Source of the DNA: Leptolyngbya sp. SIO1E4
GTDB lineage: Bacteria; Cyanobacteriota; Cyanobacteriia; Phormidesmidales; Phormidesmidaceae
NCBI GenBank assembly: GCA_010672825.2
Contig: JAAHFU020000001.1
Span: 868,001 to 932,000 of the forward strand
Direction of reading: 5' to 3'
DNA: 64,000 bases
Shown: positions 1 to 9,070 of the stretch, one piece after another
Position numbering within the stretch: position 1 is the first letter of the stretch
Layout of the letters: every line of letters starts with the position of its first letter
Notes under the pieces: model-generated
What the model was told of the DNA's origin: nothing
Seen by the model: only the letters and a program-made list of their open reading frames with translations
Databases searched by the model: none
Position numbers and translations under genes: made by a program

Positions 1-226
1 CGTCGCTATCCAGACCAATGATCAACGCCTCAGCTGTTTCTTCAACGGCTTCCTCGGTTTCGTCTGCACCTTCAACCGAATCGGGAATATCAATGCCGAT
101 CAACTGTCGCCCTGTTAGGGTCATCGAGATGATGATGAAGAAGGTCAGCACCGTCATCAACACGTCCATCATGGGGACGAGGTTGACCTCAGGAATTTTG
201 GAGGCAGCTTGACGACGAGGGCGCAT
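1..226 (-). CDS. exbD: ExbD/TolR-type proton-channel subunit (C-terminus cut by window start)
   Basis: The frame opens at an ATG read leftward from 226 and runs off the window, so only about 75 N-terminal residues are visible. They fit the ExbD/TolR plan: a short basic cytoplasmic start, the motif IPEVNLVPMMDVLMTVLTFF, and one membrane helix at roughly residues 18-40, followed by an acidic stretch that would lead into the missing periplasmic domain. The Asp of the PMxD motif (D21) is present; in ExbD and TolR this residue carries protons through the channel. It is the third gene of a leftward operon with exbB (727-1422) and another exbD (293-706), 66 nt after the latter. Family knowledge: ExbB/ExbD energise outer-membrane transport through TonB. 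Which receptor it serves here is unknown. Confidence 0.88.
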   Translation of the reverse strand, partial: MRPRRQAASKIPEVNLVPMMDVLMTVLTFFIIISMTLTGRQLIGIDIPDSVEGADETEEAVEETAEALIIGLDSD

Positions 227-292
227 GATTGACTATAAAATCCGCTGGGTTGACCGTGGTGCCGTTGAGGTACAGCTTGTGATGTTTGGTGA

Positions 293-706
293 TTATTCTT
301 CAATCGCCAGAGAGACGCGATCGCCCCCAATTTGACGCATATCTCCGAGAAACTGCATCACCGCTTCATAGGGCAGGTCTCGATCGGGCAAAAGGTAGAC
401 CGTATTATCTGATTTACGGCTCAGATAGGCTTCCATCTGAGCTTCCAGCGCCTCTTTATCGATGGGGGTATCGTTCAATTTGATGGCCCCGTTTGCATCT
501 AATTCAACAATGAAAGGTTGACCCGTAACAGGGGGAGGAGGTTGATCTTCGGGTTGGGCCGCAGGCAGCTTCATGTCAATCATTTGCTCATTGCCCAGGG
601 TCATGGTCACCACCACAAAAAAAGCCAAGACCCCCATCATCACCGTCAACATCGGGATCAAATCGACCTGAGGCGGCGGCGTATCCTTGCTTTCTCGAAA
701 CCGCAT
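293..706 (-). CDS. exbD: ExbD/TolR-type subunit lacking the membrane Asp
   Basis: A 137-residue protein of normal ExbD length: basic N-terminus, one membrane helix (about residues 18-40), then a periplasmic domain ending near residue 137. The start is supported by AGGAGG 7 nt upstream of the ATG. It follows exbB by 20 nt in the same direction, so the two are probably co-transcribed. The usual PMxD helix motif reads IPMLTVMMGVLAFF, so position 21 is Thr where the neighbouring ExbD (1-226) has Asp. In the studied ExbD/TolR proteins this Asp is needed for proton flow. The likely reading is a structural or regulatory partner that pairs with the Asp-bearing ExbD, but that is inference. Confidence 0.9.
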   Translation of the reverse strand: MRFRESKDTPPPQVDLIPMLTVMMGVLAFFVVVTMTLGNEQMIDMKLPAAQPEDQPPPPVTGQPFIVELDANGAIKLNDTPIDKEALEAQMEAYLSRKSDNTVYLLPDRDLPYEAVMQFLGDMRQIGGDRVSLAIEE

Positions 707-726
707 AAAACTGCCTCCTAGCCCGT

Positions 727-1422
727 TCAGTATCGTTCAGCTGTTAAAGCTTCGGATTTAGATCGGTCTGTTCGACCATCCATTGCCGCGAGCGCTGGCT
801 CGTACCAATATTGCCGATAGATCAGCTCTAGCTCGTTGCCAGCCTCTGAAAAGTAGTCCATCTGCTGAGCTTGAAGCGTCACCATTACTCGAAAAACCAG
901 CAGCGCCAAAATAGCCACCACCATTCCTGCTGCGGTGGTAATGAGCGCTTCCCCAATGCCCGCTGCGGCCTGGGAGGTATCGGTGCTGCCGCCGCTGCCG
1001 ATATTGAGGTTGTTAAAGGTCGCAATCAAGCCCGTAACCGTTCCTAAAAGCCCTAACAGAGGGGCTACTGCAACAATGGTTTCTAGAATTTTGTCGCCTC
1101 GGCGCATTTTGACAAATTCTTTATCTCCGGCATTTTCTAAAGCCAGGCGAAACGTTTCGGGGGAGGGGTTTTTGAGGCGTAGGGGTGCTAATAGAAACCG
1201 ACCAACCGGGTTATCGGTAGCGGCCCCAGCAATCACGGCTGCTTCATTGAGATCACGGCGGGCAGCGTCTAGCACTTCATTGACGACTCGCCCTTCTCTC
1301 TGTAGTAGACGAGTCCAAAACCAGGTGCGCTCAAAGGCCGTTGCAATCGTAAGCACCGAGCAACTCATAATGGGCACCATTACAGGGCCGCCTCTTGCCA
1401 AGAAGTCAAATACAGTTGTCAT
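727..1422 (-). CDS. exbB: ExbB/TolQ/MotA-family proton channel protein
   Basis: A 231-residue membrane protein with the three-helix layout of ExbB/TolQ: helix 1 near residues 10-32, a cytoplasmic loop of about 80 residues, helix 2 near 117-137 (APLLGLLGTVTGLIATF), and helix 3 near 158-180 (GIGEALITTAAGMVVAILAL). Both signature stretches of the MotA_ExbB family are intact. It is the first gene of the operon exbB-exbD-exbD. The complex sits in the plasma membrane and couples the proton gradient to work at the outer membrane, typically TonB-dependent uptake of iron chelates or cobalamin. No TonB or receptor gene lies in the visible part, so the substrate cannot be named. Confidence 0.92.
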   Translation of the reverse strand: MTTVFDFLARGGPVMVPIMSCSVLTIATAFERTWFWTRLLQREGRVVNEVLDAARRDLNEAAVIAGAATDNPVGRFLLAPLRLKNPSPETFRLALENAGDKEFVKMRRGDKILETIVAVAPLLGLLGTVTGLIATFNNLNIGSGGSTDTSQAAAGIGEALITTAAGMVVAILALLVFRVMVTLQAQQMDYFSEAGNELELIYRQYWYEPALAAMDGRTDRSKSEALTAERY

Positions 1423-1635
1423 AGCAACTCGGGTGGGCTGAGGACAAAGGACACGGTCTTTAAGGAACTGACGGTGACATTGCTGTTTTGTGGCATTGCC
1501 ACATCCTGTAGCTCAGGATAGCGAAAGTCTTTGTTTCAAAGATTAACAGAACTGCTCACAGGGGTTAACTCGGGTTTAAGAGACGCCCCAGACGGCAATT
1601 TGTCTGGAATGACCTGTGCTGACTTTCACAGGTCA

Positions 1636-2343
1636 TCAATCATCATCCCCAGGCACCCGAGGGCGCTCTACTTCTCGGGTACCCGCAATTCTCTCTCTAG
1701 GGGCACCGCTTTCTTGGGTCTCAGGGGTTCCAGTTTGGCCTGCCCCCTCTGGAGAGCCTTCCCCAGATTGCCCCTCCGTTTCAGCAGCAGCATCAGCGAC
1801 GGGGGCGATCGCCTCGCGCACTTCATACCAATTCAGGTTGCCTTCAGGATCAACCCTCACCAACAAAGCCGTCACCGCATCTTGCCCGAGATTAGCACCG
1901 CCAATCACCTGACATTCAAACTGCTCCCCCGGCTGGTTCACCCGGTACAGTTCGCCGCAATCTACTATGGCCCGCTTTGAAAACTGCTGAGCAAAGTCCT
2001 CTTGTAGCTTGGCTTCGACTTTGGCCAGATTGAGAATCACTTGAGAGCTGGGCACGTCCCAATCGACAGTGCCCTGATTGTCTTGTTGGGTGACGTTGAT
2101 AGTGAATTGCCCTTCAGGACGCAGGTGCCCTACACAGCGAAAATATGCCCCAGATTGACGATACACATCCCGAGGGCAACGAACCTCTGCCAGGGAAATT
2201 CGCCGACTCTGGCTTTCTATCTCAGTCTCAATTTCGCGCTCGATCGCGTCTATGTCGAGCCGGTTGAAACAGCCTGTTAGGGTTAAGAGCCCCCCGAAGA
2301 GTAGCGCGAGGCGATAGACAGAACGCATACCAGTTCGCTGCAT
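1636..2343 (-). CDS. lipoprotein with two DUF4333-like repeats
   Basis: About 235 residues. The N-terminus has a short hydrophobic segment ending in the lipobox LTLTGC, so the mature protein should be lipid-anchored. Two similar units follow: the first around VRCPRDVYRQSGAYFRCVG and the second around VDCGELYRVNQPGEQFECQV. Each has a Cys pair about 13 residues apart, as in DUF4333 domains. The last 50 residues are a Pro/Glu/Gly-rich tail without evident fold. The start chosen (2343) has TAAGGA about 10 nt upstream; an in-frame ATG at 2328 is also possible. It is divergent from the UbiD gene. The function is not known; pairs of disulfide-stabilised DUF4333 units suggest an exported binding or scaffold protein. 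Confidence 0.7.
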   Translation of the reverse strand: MQRTGMRSVYRLALLFGGLLTLTGCFNRLDIDAIEREIETEIESQSRRISLAEVRCPRDVYRQSGAYFRCVGHLRPEGQFTINVTQQDNQGTVDWDVPSSQVILNLAKVEAKLQEDFAQQFSKRAIVDCGELYRVNQPGEQFECQVIGGANLGQDAVTALLVRVDPEGNLNWYEVREAIAPVADAAAETEGQSGEGSPEGAGQTGTPETQESGAPRERIAGTREVERPRVPGDDD

Positions 2344-2468
2344 ACAGAACAGTTCCTTACTATAGATTTTCACCGCAGACATTGGGTAAAGACAGCATTA
2401 AAGGTTTCGTCAGCGCATGGCCCTTTACCCTCATAATGAACGAAGAGACGCTTTACATTTCTTCAATC

Positions 2469-3980
2469 ATGGCAAGGGATCTGCAAGCTTTTTTGAGGCA
2501 ACTAGAGACCCGTGGGCAGCTACGGCGAATTACGGCACCGGTTGATCCTGATTTGGAAATCGCAGAGATTGCCAATCGGCTTTTGCTGTCAGGGGGCCCC
2601 GCTTTGTTGTTTGAAAATGTCAAGGGCTCAGATATTCCAGTTGCAGTCAACGCTCTGGGCACCCTGGAACGGGTCTGTTGGGCGTTTGGCATGGAGTCTC
2701 CCGAAGAGCTAGAAGCGATCGGCCAGAAGCTGGCGCTGCTCTATCAGCCCCGCCCCCCTAAGAAGTTTTCTCAAGCTATTGAGTTCGGTAAGGCACTCTT
2801 TGATGTGGTGAAGGCGAAGCCCGATCGCGACCTGTTTCCGCCCTGTCAACAAGTCGTGTTGAAAGGCGATGCGGTGGATCTGACGCAGTTACCTTTACTG
2901 CGGGTGTATCCAGGGGATGCGGATAAGGTGATCACGCTAGGGTTGATGGTGACTAAAGACCCGGAAAGTAAGATTCCCAACGTGGGGGTATATCGCCTGC
3001 AACTGCAGTCTAAAAACACGATGACCGTGCAGTGGTTGTCGGTAAGGGGGCCGAGTCGCCATCTGCGCAAAGCCGCTGAACGCGGAGAAAAACTGGAGGT
3101 GGCGATCGCGATCGGGGTTGATCCGCTGCTGATTCTCGCAGCAGCAACCCCCTTACCGATTGATCTGTCAGAATGGCTCTTTGCCGGTCTCTACAGCGGC
3201 AAAGGGGTGAATCTGGCCAAGTGCAAAACGGTGGATTTAGAAGTCCCTGCCCTGTCTGAGATCGTGCTAGAGGGCACCATCACGCCGGGGGAAACGGCGG
3301 CGGATGGCCCCGCTGGAGATCATATTGGCTACTATGGCCCGACGCGGGAGAATGCCCCGCTGCTCCGCTTCCAAGCCATGACCCACCGCAAAAACCCGGT
3401 CTACATGACGGCCTTTAGCGGTCGTCCGCCCAAAGAAGACGCCATGATGGCCCTTGCCCTCAACCGCATCTATACCCCGATTCTGCGGATGCAGGTGCCA
3501 GAAATTATTGACTTTTTCTTACCGATGGAGGCCCTCAGTTACAAAGCCGCCATCATTTCCATTGATAAAGCCTATCCGGGTCAGGCGCGACGAGCAGCCT
3601 TAGCCTTTTGGACTGCGTTGCCTCAGTTCACCTACACCAAGTTTGTCATTGTGGTGGATAAAGCCATTAATATTCGGGATCCTCGCCAGGTAATGTGGGC
3701 CGTCACCTCCAAAATGGATCCTGCACGAGACGTGTTCATTTTGCCGGAGAATCCCTTTGATCGGTTAGATTTTGCGACGGAGAAGCCAGGGCTCGGCAGT
3801 CGCATGGGCATTGATGCCACCACCAAGGTTTATCCTGAAACCGATCGCCCCTGGAGTGACGAACTCACCCCTGACCCTGAAATTGCTGCTAGGGTTGATC
3901 GCCGCTGGGTAGAGTATGGGTTAGGCGATCTCGATTTAGCGGATGTAAACCCAAATCTATTTGGCTACGACATTCATTGA
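2469..3980 (+). CDS. ubiD: UbiD-family prenylated-FMN decarboxylase
   Basis: About 503 residues from the ATG at 2469, close to the 497 of E. coli UbiD. The frame is open further upstream (to 2382), but the family start MARDLQAFLRQL begins here. Family blocks are visible: an N-terminal domain, the central nucleotide-binding part with IPNVGVYRLQLQSKNTMTVQ, and the active-site segment EIVLEGTITPGE...DGPAGDHIGYYGP containing the conserved acidic residues. Members use prenylated FMN made by UbiX to decarboxylate 4-hydroxy-3-polyprenylbenzoate. In cyanobacteria this serves plastoquinone synthesis. No ubiX is in the window. It lies 35 nt before the racemase gene, in the same direction. Confidence 0.9.
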   Translation: MARDLQAFLRQLETRGQLRRITAPVDPDLEIAEIANRLLLSGGPALLFENVKGSDIPVAVNALGTLERVCWAFGMESPEELEAIGQKLALLYQPRPPKKFSQAIEFGKALFDVVKAKPDRDLFPPCQQVVLKGDAVDLTQLPLLRVYPGDADKVITLGLMVTKDPESKIPNVGVYRLQLQSKNTMTVQWLSVRGPSRHLRKAAERGEKLEVAIAIGVDPLLILAAATPLPIDLSEWLFAGLYSGKGVNLAKCKTVDLEVPALSEIVLEGTITPGETAADGPAGDHIGYYGPTRENAPLLRFQAMTHRKNPVYMTAFSGRPPKEDAMMALALNRIYTPILRMQVPEIIDFFLPMEALSYKAAIISIDKAYPGQARRAALAFWTALPQFTYTKFVIVVDKAINIRDPRQVMWAVTSKMDPARDVFILPENPFDRLDFATEKPGLGSRMGIDATTKVYPETDRPWSDELTPDPEIAARVDRRWVEYGLGDLDLADVNPNLFGYDIH

Positions 3981-4015
3981 TGGGGAGTAACTGACGCAGT
4001 CTTTCAAGAAATCCT

Positions 4016-4726
4016 ATGAAAACTATCGGTCTGCTCGGCGGCATGAGTTGGGAAAGTACAGAACTGTACTATCGACACATCAACGAAGGCATTAAAACCC
4101 GGCTAGGGGGCCTGCATTCCGCCAAAATTGCCCTGGTCAGTGTGGATTTTCAGGAAATCGAAACCCTGCAGCACCAGGGAGACTGGGCGGCGGCAGGGCA
4201 GCAGCTGGCAAAAGCTGCTCAATCGGTGGAAGCCGCAGGGGCGGATTTCCTGCTGATTTGCACCAATACCATGCATAAAGTCGTGCCCGCCATTGAGTCA
4301 GTGATTCAAATTCCCGTTTTACACATTGCCGATGCCACAGCGGCCGCCATCAAAGCCAAGGGCTTGCAGACTGTTGGGCTATTAGGCACCCAGTTCACCA
4401 TGGAGCAGGCGTTTTACAAAGACCGATTGATTGACCAGCACGGCTTACACGTCTTAGTGCCGTCGGCAGGCGATCGCGCCATCATCCACCGCATCATTTA
4501 CGAAGAACTGTGCCTGGGCGTGATCAACCCCGCATCCCGGCATGAATACCTGCGCATCATGGCAGATTTAAAGCAACAAGGGGCAGAAGGCATCATTGCT
4601 GGCTGCACCGAGATCACCCTCCTCGTCAAGCAAGCGGATCTAGATACCCCCTTGCTAAACACCACTGCCATTCACGCAGACGCTGCGGTGACACACGCCT
4701 TAAACGAACTCCCCCCCAACCCCTAA
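4016..4726 (+). CDS. aspartate/glutamate racemase family protein (YgeA-like)
   Basis: 236 residues beginning MKTIGLLGGMSWESTELYY, the typical opening of the Asp/Glu racemase family. The two catalytic cysteines are present in the expected contexts: C82 in ICTNTMH and C197 in IAGCTEIT. These act as the two bases in the PLP-independent racemisation. Length and motifs match YgeA/RacX-type enzymes, which can have broad specificity, so L-aspartate as substrate is only the default guess. It follows ubiD by 35 nt and may be co-transcribed. The stop codon runs directly into a C-rich heptamer repeat. Confidence 0.88.
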   Translation: MKTIGLLGGMSWESTELYYRHINEGIKTRLGGLHSAKIALVSVDFQEIETLQHQGDWAAAGQQLAKAAQSVEAAGADFLLICTNTMHKVVPAIESVIQIPVLHIADATAAAIKAKGLQTVGLLGTQFTMEQAFYKDRLIDQHGLHVLVPSAGDRAIIHRIIYEELCLGVINPASRHEYLRIMADLKQQGAEGIIAGCTEITLLVKQADLDTPLLNTTAIHADAAVTHALNELPPNP

Positions 4727-4815
4727 ACCCCTAAACCCCCAGACCCCAGACCCCAAACCCCAGACCCCTAAACCCCCAGACCCCAAACCCCATCCCACCC
4801 AACCCCAAAGGCCAA
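4720..4815. repeat. C-rich heptamer tandem array (STRR-like)
   Basis: Immediately after the racemase stop, the + strand has about a dozen units of the type AACCCCT, AGACCCC and AAACCCC, mostly with 7-nt spacing. On the other strand this gives many runs of four or more G. Short tandemly repeated heptamers of the CCCCARR kind are known from cyanobacteria as STRR elements. The complement resembles the G-rich core of the dispersed 95-bp repeat found elsewhere in this window. Confidence 0.7.
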
Positions 4816-4939
4816 CCAGACCAACCTCAACTCGTCTCCATCACCAGCCGTCAACAAGGTTTCTCGCGTCAAAGGGGTAGCCCTTAGATAGCCCCGAACC
4901 TATAATTTTTGTAACGGACTCTACGTGATTAGGAGCATC

Positions 4940-5410
4940 ATGGATCTTGGACCCTTGGACCCGATTAAGCCTTGGTTGAATTTTGCCCACCCTCTGATGA
5001 TGTGGATGTTGCTGGGATTAAGCATTTATGCCCTCTATCTCGGCGTACAAATTCGGCGCACTCGCACCGCCGAAGGTGACACCAAGAAAGCGCTGATTAA
5101 AGGCAAATTCAATCTCCGCCATCACCAGATCGGTTCAGCGCTCTTAGCGTTTATGGTGCTGGGTACAATCGGCGGTATGGCCGTCACATATATCAACAAC
5201 GGGAAGCTTTTCTTTGGGCCTCACCTGTTGGTGGGCCTCAGCATGACTGGGTTGATTGCCACGTCTGCCTCTCTGGTTCCTTTCATGCAAAAGGGAAACA
5301 GCACAGCTCGGTATACTCACATCACGCTCAACATTGTTCTAGTCGGTTTATTTGGATGGCAAGCCGTCACAGGAATGCAGATTGTGCAGCGCATTCTTGA
5401 GAACTTTTAG
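4940..5410 (+). CDS. DUF4079 four-helix membrane protein
   Basis: 156 residues from the ATG at 4940, which has AGGAG 4 nt upstream; a GTG 15 nt earlier is in frame but has no ribosome site. Four hydrophobic helices are predicted, near residues 16-38, 66-86, 97-119 and 128-150. Each helix region has a His close to its start: FAHPLMMW, RHHQIGSA, GPHLLVGL and YTHITLN. This matches DUF4079, a family of cyanobacteria and plants. The four-helix layout with paired His recalls cytochrome b561-like haem proteins, but haem binding is inference. A terminator hairpin follows (5486-5520). Confidence 0.8.
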   Translation: MDLGPLDPIKPWLNFAHPLMMWMLLGLSIYALYLGVQIRRTRTAEGDTKKALIKGKFNLRHHQIGSALLAFMVLGTIGGMAVTYINNGKLFFGPHLLVGLSMTGLIATSASLVPFMQKGNSTARYTHITLNIVLVGLFGWQAVTGMQIVQRILENF

Positions 5411-5485
5411 AGCACGATTGCGTTTGGAGAATGGTTGCTTAAGGGCGGATTGTCGCGATCGCCCCCTTAAAAACCTGATATTTCT

Positions 5486-5520
5486 AGAGCCCAAGGTGTT
5501 TAGACATCTTGGGCTCTTTA
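5486..5520. terminator. bidirectional terminator hairpin
   Basis: Arms AGAGCCCAAGGTG and CATCTTGGGCTCT pair with one wobble around a short loop and are followed by TTTA. The hairpin lies between the convergent DUF4079 and PP2C genes, so it can serve both strands. Confidence 0.7.
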
Positions 5521-5532
5521 CACAGATAAACG

Positions 5533-7353
5533 CTACTCCACCACTTCAGGGTCAGCCTCAGGGTCAGGCGCAGAGGGGGTTAATTGACCCGCAATCCACC
5601 AGCCCACGAAGCCTGCCAGCAGCACAATGACAACCGCAACGCTGGCTACCCACCAACGAGGAATTGTCGCGACCTGAGGTGTCTCAACAGGTTCAGGCGC
5701 AGGGGCAGGGCTGTCTACTTCTTCATCCCCCTCACCGTATAGCAGCACCTTGGAGGCATCCGTCAGTTCGCTTTGTGGAGCGGTGTCTTCTGGGGGGGCA
5801 GCAGCCTCAGTCGGCGCCTCATACACCTTTCCTGAAAAAGACTTGGCCTGCATGAGCACCACCGAGACATTGTCATGGCCATTTTTCTGATTGGCTAGTT
5901 CAATCCAAGAATCAACCGCTGACTGTAGGGAAATAATGTCTTTGGTAATCAGCCCGATATAGCTGGCCCAGGCGGTTTCAACACGCTGATGGTCGCTGAG
6001 GCCGTCAGAACATAGCAGCAGGACGCCAGCCTCGTCTAGGGCAAACCGTTGAACATGGGGCGTGAGGTGCTGGCTGCTGCGGGTGCCGAGGGCTTGGGTC
6101 AGCGCCCCTGCATCGGGACGATCGCGCAGAGCCGTGTAAAACGATCGCCCAACATGGGCTTCTCGTCCGGCAATGTCATCATCGACAGTGAGCTGATGGC
6201 AATAGTCTGGGGTAATCCAATAGGCACGACTGTCGCCGACATGGGCAAGATAGAGTTCATCAACCTGCAGCCACCCCTGGGGCGTCCGTAAGCGCTGGGG
6301 CACTAGCAGCGCCATGACCAAGGTGGTGCCCATGCGCTGGCGATCGCTGCGACTCTGGAGATCATTTTGAGTATTTACCAGGTCATTAACGACTCGAATT
6401 GCTGCCTCAATTTGTTGAATGATCAGGCTGGGCGGCAGAGCATTCTCTTCCTGGCCCGACTCTGCCAGTAAGCCCTGTAGCTGCAGTTGCAGCGATCGCA
6501 CCGCACTATGGCTAGCGACTTCTCCAGCCTCATGGCCCCCCACCCCATCGCACACAATAGCAATGCGAGGGGTGGGAATCTCAGCCTGTTCGCCTTCGGG
6601 ATAGCAGGCATCCTCATTGCGGGAATGGCGAGGGCCAGGATGGGTTGCCCCAGCCATACGGAAACGGTGTCGGCGCTGGGCAGATTCTTTCAAAAAAAGA
6701 TAGTTCAAATCGACCGTGAGCTGCTCTGGGGACATCTCACCGGCCAGGATGGCTGTGCAAACATTGGCGAGGGGGCTGGCGATGGCAGATTCAGCGGCTG
6801 TGGTTGTTAAGGGTTGCCAGCAGCGGGCTAACGCTTCAATCTTCGGCGGCTGTGGATCTAACACAAGCTGCAGCACGCGCACGCGCCATCCTTCTACCCG
6901 TAAGTTGTCTAAATTGAGGAGGCTGGTGGCAACTCCCAGACTCCTTAGCGGTTCCCACAATTGCCAAATCTGCCACAGCCAAGACATTTGACGCAGGGAA
7001 GACGCCGCCGTCCAGGCTTCAGATAAAGCAGGGTATAGCTGCCCTGACCGAGCATTGACCGGGGCATTTTCGAGCAAAATCCAGGGAGTTTTTCCCCGCT
7101 GGGGGACGACATCATAGACCCCGGGCACATGGACACGATGGGCATGGGCCTTTAAGTAAGGAACAACGGCTTCCGGCAAAGACTCAGGGGTCTTGGGCGG
7201 GGTTTCGGGAGTGAGGTCTCGCCAGATCTGAGGTGCAATAACCTCATAGCGATCGCCGACCTGTTGCCCCACAGGAACCGATTCGGCACCCGGCCCCAAA
7301 GCCCAAAGACACACCCTAGTTTGAGAAGTTACGCGCTCAGCACTCGTCATCAT
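5533..7353 (-). CDS. PP2C-type Ser/Thr protein phosphatase with C-terminal membrane anchor
   Basis: 606 residues in three parts. Residues 1 to about 225 form a region with a kinase-like opening (GDRYEV near residue 33) but no catalytic kinase motifs. Residues about 230-500 are a PP2C domain with all metal-binding motifs: SRNEDA (D248), IVCDGVGGHEAG, MGTTLVMALL, HVGDSRAYW, LLLCSDGLSDH and GHDNVSVVL. An acidic Pro/Ala linker then leads to one membrane helix near 572-592. The product should be a plasma- or thylakoid-membrane phosphatase removing phosphate from Ser/Thr, with its catalytic domain in the cytoplasm. Proteins with this layout are common in cyanobacteria. The substrate is unknown. Confidence 0.9.
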   Translation of the reverse strand: MMTSAERVTSQTRVCLWALGPGAESVPVGQQVGDRYEVIAPQIWRDLTPETPPKTPESLPEAVVPYLKAHAHRVHVPGVYDVVPQRGKTPWILLENAPVNARSGQLYPALSEAWTAASSLRQMSWLWQIWQLWEPLRSLGVATSLLNLDNLRVEGWRVRVLQLVLDPQPPKIEALARCWQPLTTTAAESAIASPLANVCTAILAGEMSPEQLTVDLNYLFLKESAQRRHRFRMAGATHPGPRHSRNEDACYPEGEQAEIPTPRIAIVCDGVGGHEAGEVASHSAVRSLQLQLQGLLAESGQEENALPPSLIIQQIEAAIRVVNDLVNTQNDLQSRSDRQRMGTTLVMALLVPQRLRTPQGWLQVDELYLAHVGDSRAYWITPDYCHQLTVDDDIAGREAHVGRSFYTALRDRPDAGALTQALGTRSSQHLTPHVQRFALDEAGVLLLCSDGLSDHQRVETAWASYIGLITKDIISLQSAVDSWIELANQKNGHDNVSVVLMQAKSFSGKVYEAPTEAAAPPEDTAPQSELTDASKVLLYGEGDEEVDSPAPAPEPVETPQVATIPRWWVASVAVVIVLLAGFVGWWIAGQLTPSAPDPEADPEVVE

Positions 7354-7588
7354 TCACACAATCGGCACAGACCCTTAAAACAAACTAATCAGAGCCTTTG
7401 CACTCCCCGGCAAAAGGATAGATTAATCCTAGTGGATCTTTTGCAATTCGCTCACTTTGCAATTCATTCACGTTTAATCCTCATTTACCCTACTACCCAT
7501 CTACCCACGTTATCTTTACGGAACTGGTTCCTTTACGTTTGAAGATCCCTTTACGAGTGACGGGTAACTCCTCCTTGCTTTGTTTGTT

Positions 7589-8011
7589 ATGAGCCTTCCT
7601 TTGTTTTGGCTAATTGTCGGCGCAGTGCTCTGTTTGATGGAGCTAGTTCTACCGACGGCTTTTATTGAAGCGACTTTAGGTGCCAGCGCTCTCATCGTCG
7701 CGGCGATCGCCCTGGTTCTTCCCCAGTTCAGCATCCAGATCGGGATATGGATGGTGCTATCTGTGCTGATTACTTGGGGATTAAAGCGATTTGTGCCCAA
7801 GCAAACACCTTATGTCTTAGCTGAGTCTACTGAAGCGCGAACGCTGACCGCGATTCCCGCGGGCAAAACCGGTCGTGTGCTGTATGAGGGAAATTCTTGG
7901 CAGGCACGTTGTGATGATACCGACACGGTGATTGGTGCTGATGAGCCTGTAATTGTGATAGGCCGTCGGGGCAATACGCTATTTATCATGCCAGAACGGT
8001 CTATTCACTAG
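7589..8011 (+). CDS. NfeD-family membrane protein (short form)
   Basis: 140 residues from the ATG at 7589; an in-frame TTG 9 nt earlier is less likely. Two or three hydrophobic helices fill residues 1-70, followed by a soluble C-terminal part (about 80-140) that matches the OB-fold NfeD domain. Short NfeD proteins accompany stomatin-like SPFH proteins in bacteria, and the next gene, 56 nt downstream, is such an SPFH protein. The pair is expected to form a membrane microdomain complex. No protease domain is present, unlike the long NfeD form. Confidence 0.85.
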   Translation: MSLPLFWLIVGAVLCLMELVLPTAFIEATLGASALIVAAIALVLPQFSIQIGIWMVLSVLITWGLKRFVPKQTPYVLAESTEARTLTAIPAGKTGRVLYEGNSWQARCDDTDTVIGADEPVIVIGRRGNTLFIMPERSIH

Positions 8012-8067
8012 AGTTAGCCCGCATTCGTTCCTATTTTCTATAATCCATTGGTTTTGAGGATGATTGT

Positions 8068-9039
8068 ATGGATGCCATTGTTTTTCTGTTTGTGCTTGCT
8101 TTAGGAGGTAGCGTTGCAGCGAGTTCTGTCAAGATTGTGAACCAGAGCGACGAGGCTCTGGTAGAAACGCTAGGCAAGTATAACGGTAAAAAGTTAACCC
8201 CCGGCCTGAGCTTCATTACCCCCGTCCTCGATAAAGTGGTGTTTAAACAGACCGTGCGGGAGCGTGTTTTAGATGTTCCCCCTCAGTCCTGCATCACTCG
8301 GGATAACGTGTCGATTTCGGTGGATGCTGTCGTTTACTGGCGCATCGTTGATCTGGAGAAAGCCTATTACAAGGTAGAAAATCTGCAGGCAGCCATGGTG
8401 AACCTGGTGCTGACCCAGATTCGAGCTGAGATGGGTAAGCTGGAGCTAGATGAGACGTTCACCGCCCGGGCCGAAATCAACGAAATTTTGCTGCGAGAGC
8501 TGGATATTTCTACCGATCCCTGGGGGGTGAAAGTGACCCGGGTAGAATTGCGGGACATCATGCCCTCCAAGGCCGTGCAAGATTCTATGGAACTGCAAAT
8601 GGCGGCGGAGCGGCGCAAGCGAGCTACAGTTTTGACCTCTGAAGGGGAACGTGAATCCGCCGTTAATACTGCCCGAGGGAGTGCAGAGTCTGAAGTGCTG
8701 GCAGCGGAAGCGGGCAAAAAGGCCGCCATTTTAGAAGCTGAGGCTCAACAAAAAGCGATCGTGCTGAAAGCTCAGGCATTCCGGCAAGAGGCGGTGCTGC
8801 GAGCGCAAGCCACCTCAGAGGCGATGCAAATTCTGGCTGACAAGCTCCGCTCTGACCCTAATGCCAAGGAGGCCCTACAGTTTCTTTTGGCCCAGAACTA
8901 TTTGGAAATGGGGCAGCAAATTGGGGCTAGCGACAGCAGCAAGATCATGTTTATGGATCCTCGCAGTATTCCAGCAACGTTGGAAGGCATGAAGGCGATC
9001 GTCGGCGAAGATGATCTCAACCATCAGTCAGTGTCGTAA
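8068..9039 (+). CDS. SPFH/band 7 (stomatin/QmcA-like) protein
   Basis: 323 residues with GAGGA 8 nt upstream of the ATG. One N-terminal membrane helix (about 2-18) is followed by the SPFH domain ([19 protein letters not shown] to about residue 190). A long Ala/Glu-rich coiled coil follows (190-260), then a short tail containing [11 protein letters not shown]. This is the usual slipin/stomatin layout. SPFH proteins form large rings in the plasma membrane, often with an NfeD partner, here the gene just upstream. Its exact role in cyanobacteria is not settled. Confidence 0.92.
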   Translation: MDAIVFLFVLALGGSVAASSVKIVNQSDEALVETLGKYNGKKLTPGLSFITPVLDKVVFKQTVRERVLDVPPQSCITRDNVSISVDAVVYWRIVDLEKAYYKVENLQAAMVNLVLTQIRAEMGKLELDETFTARAEINEILLRELDISTDPWGVKVTRVELRDIMPSKAVQDSMELQMAAERRKRATVLTSEGERESAVNTARGSAESEVLAAEAGKKAAILEAEAQQKAIVLKAQAFRQEAVLRAQATSEAMQILADKLRSDPNAKEALQFLLAQNYLEMGQQIGASDSSKIMFMDPRSIPATLEGMKAIVGEDDLNHQSVS

Positions 9040-9070
9040 CCCGTCTGAACCCAAGGTTCTATGCAAACAG

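Noticed and set aside
1531-1980. 149-codon frame on the + strand
   Set aside because: It is antisense to the lipoprotein gene and shows no conserved features.
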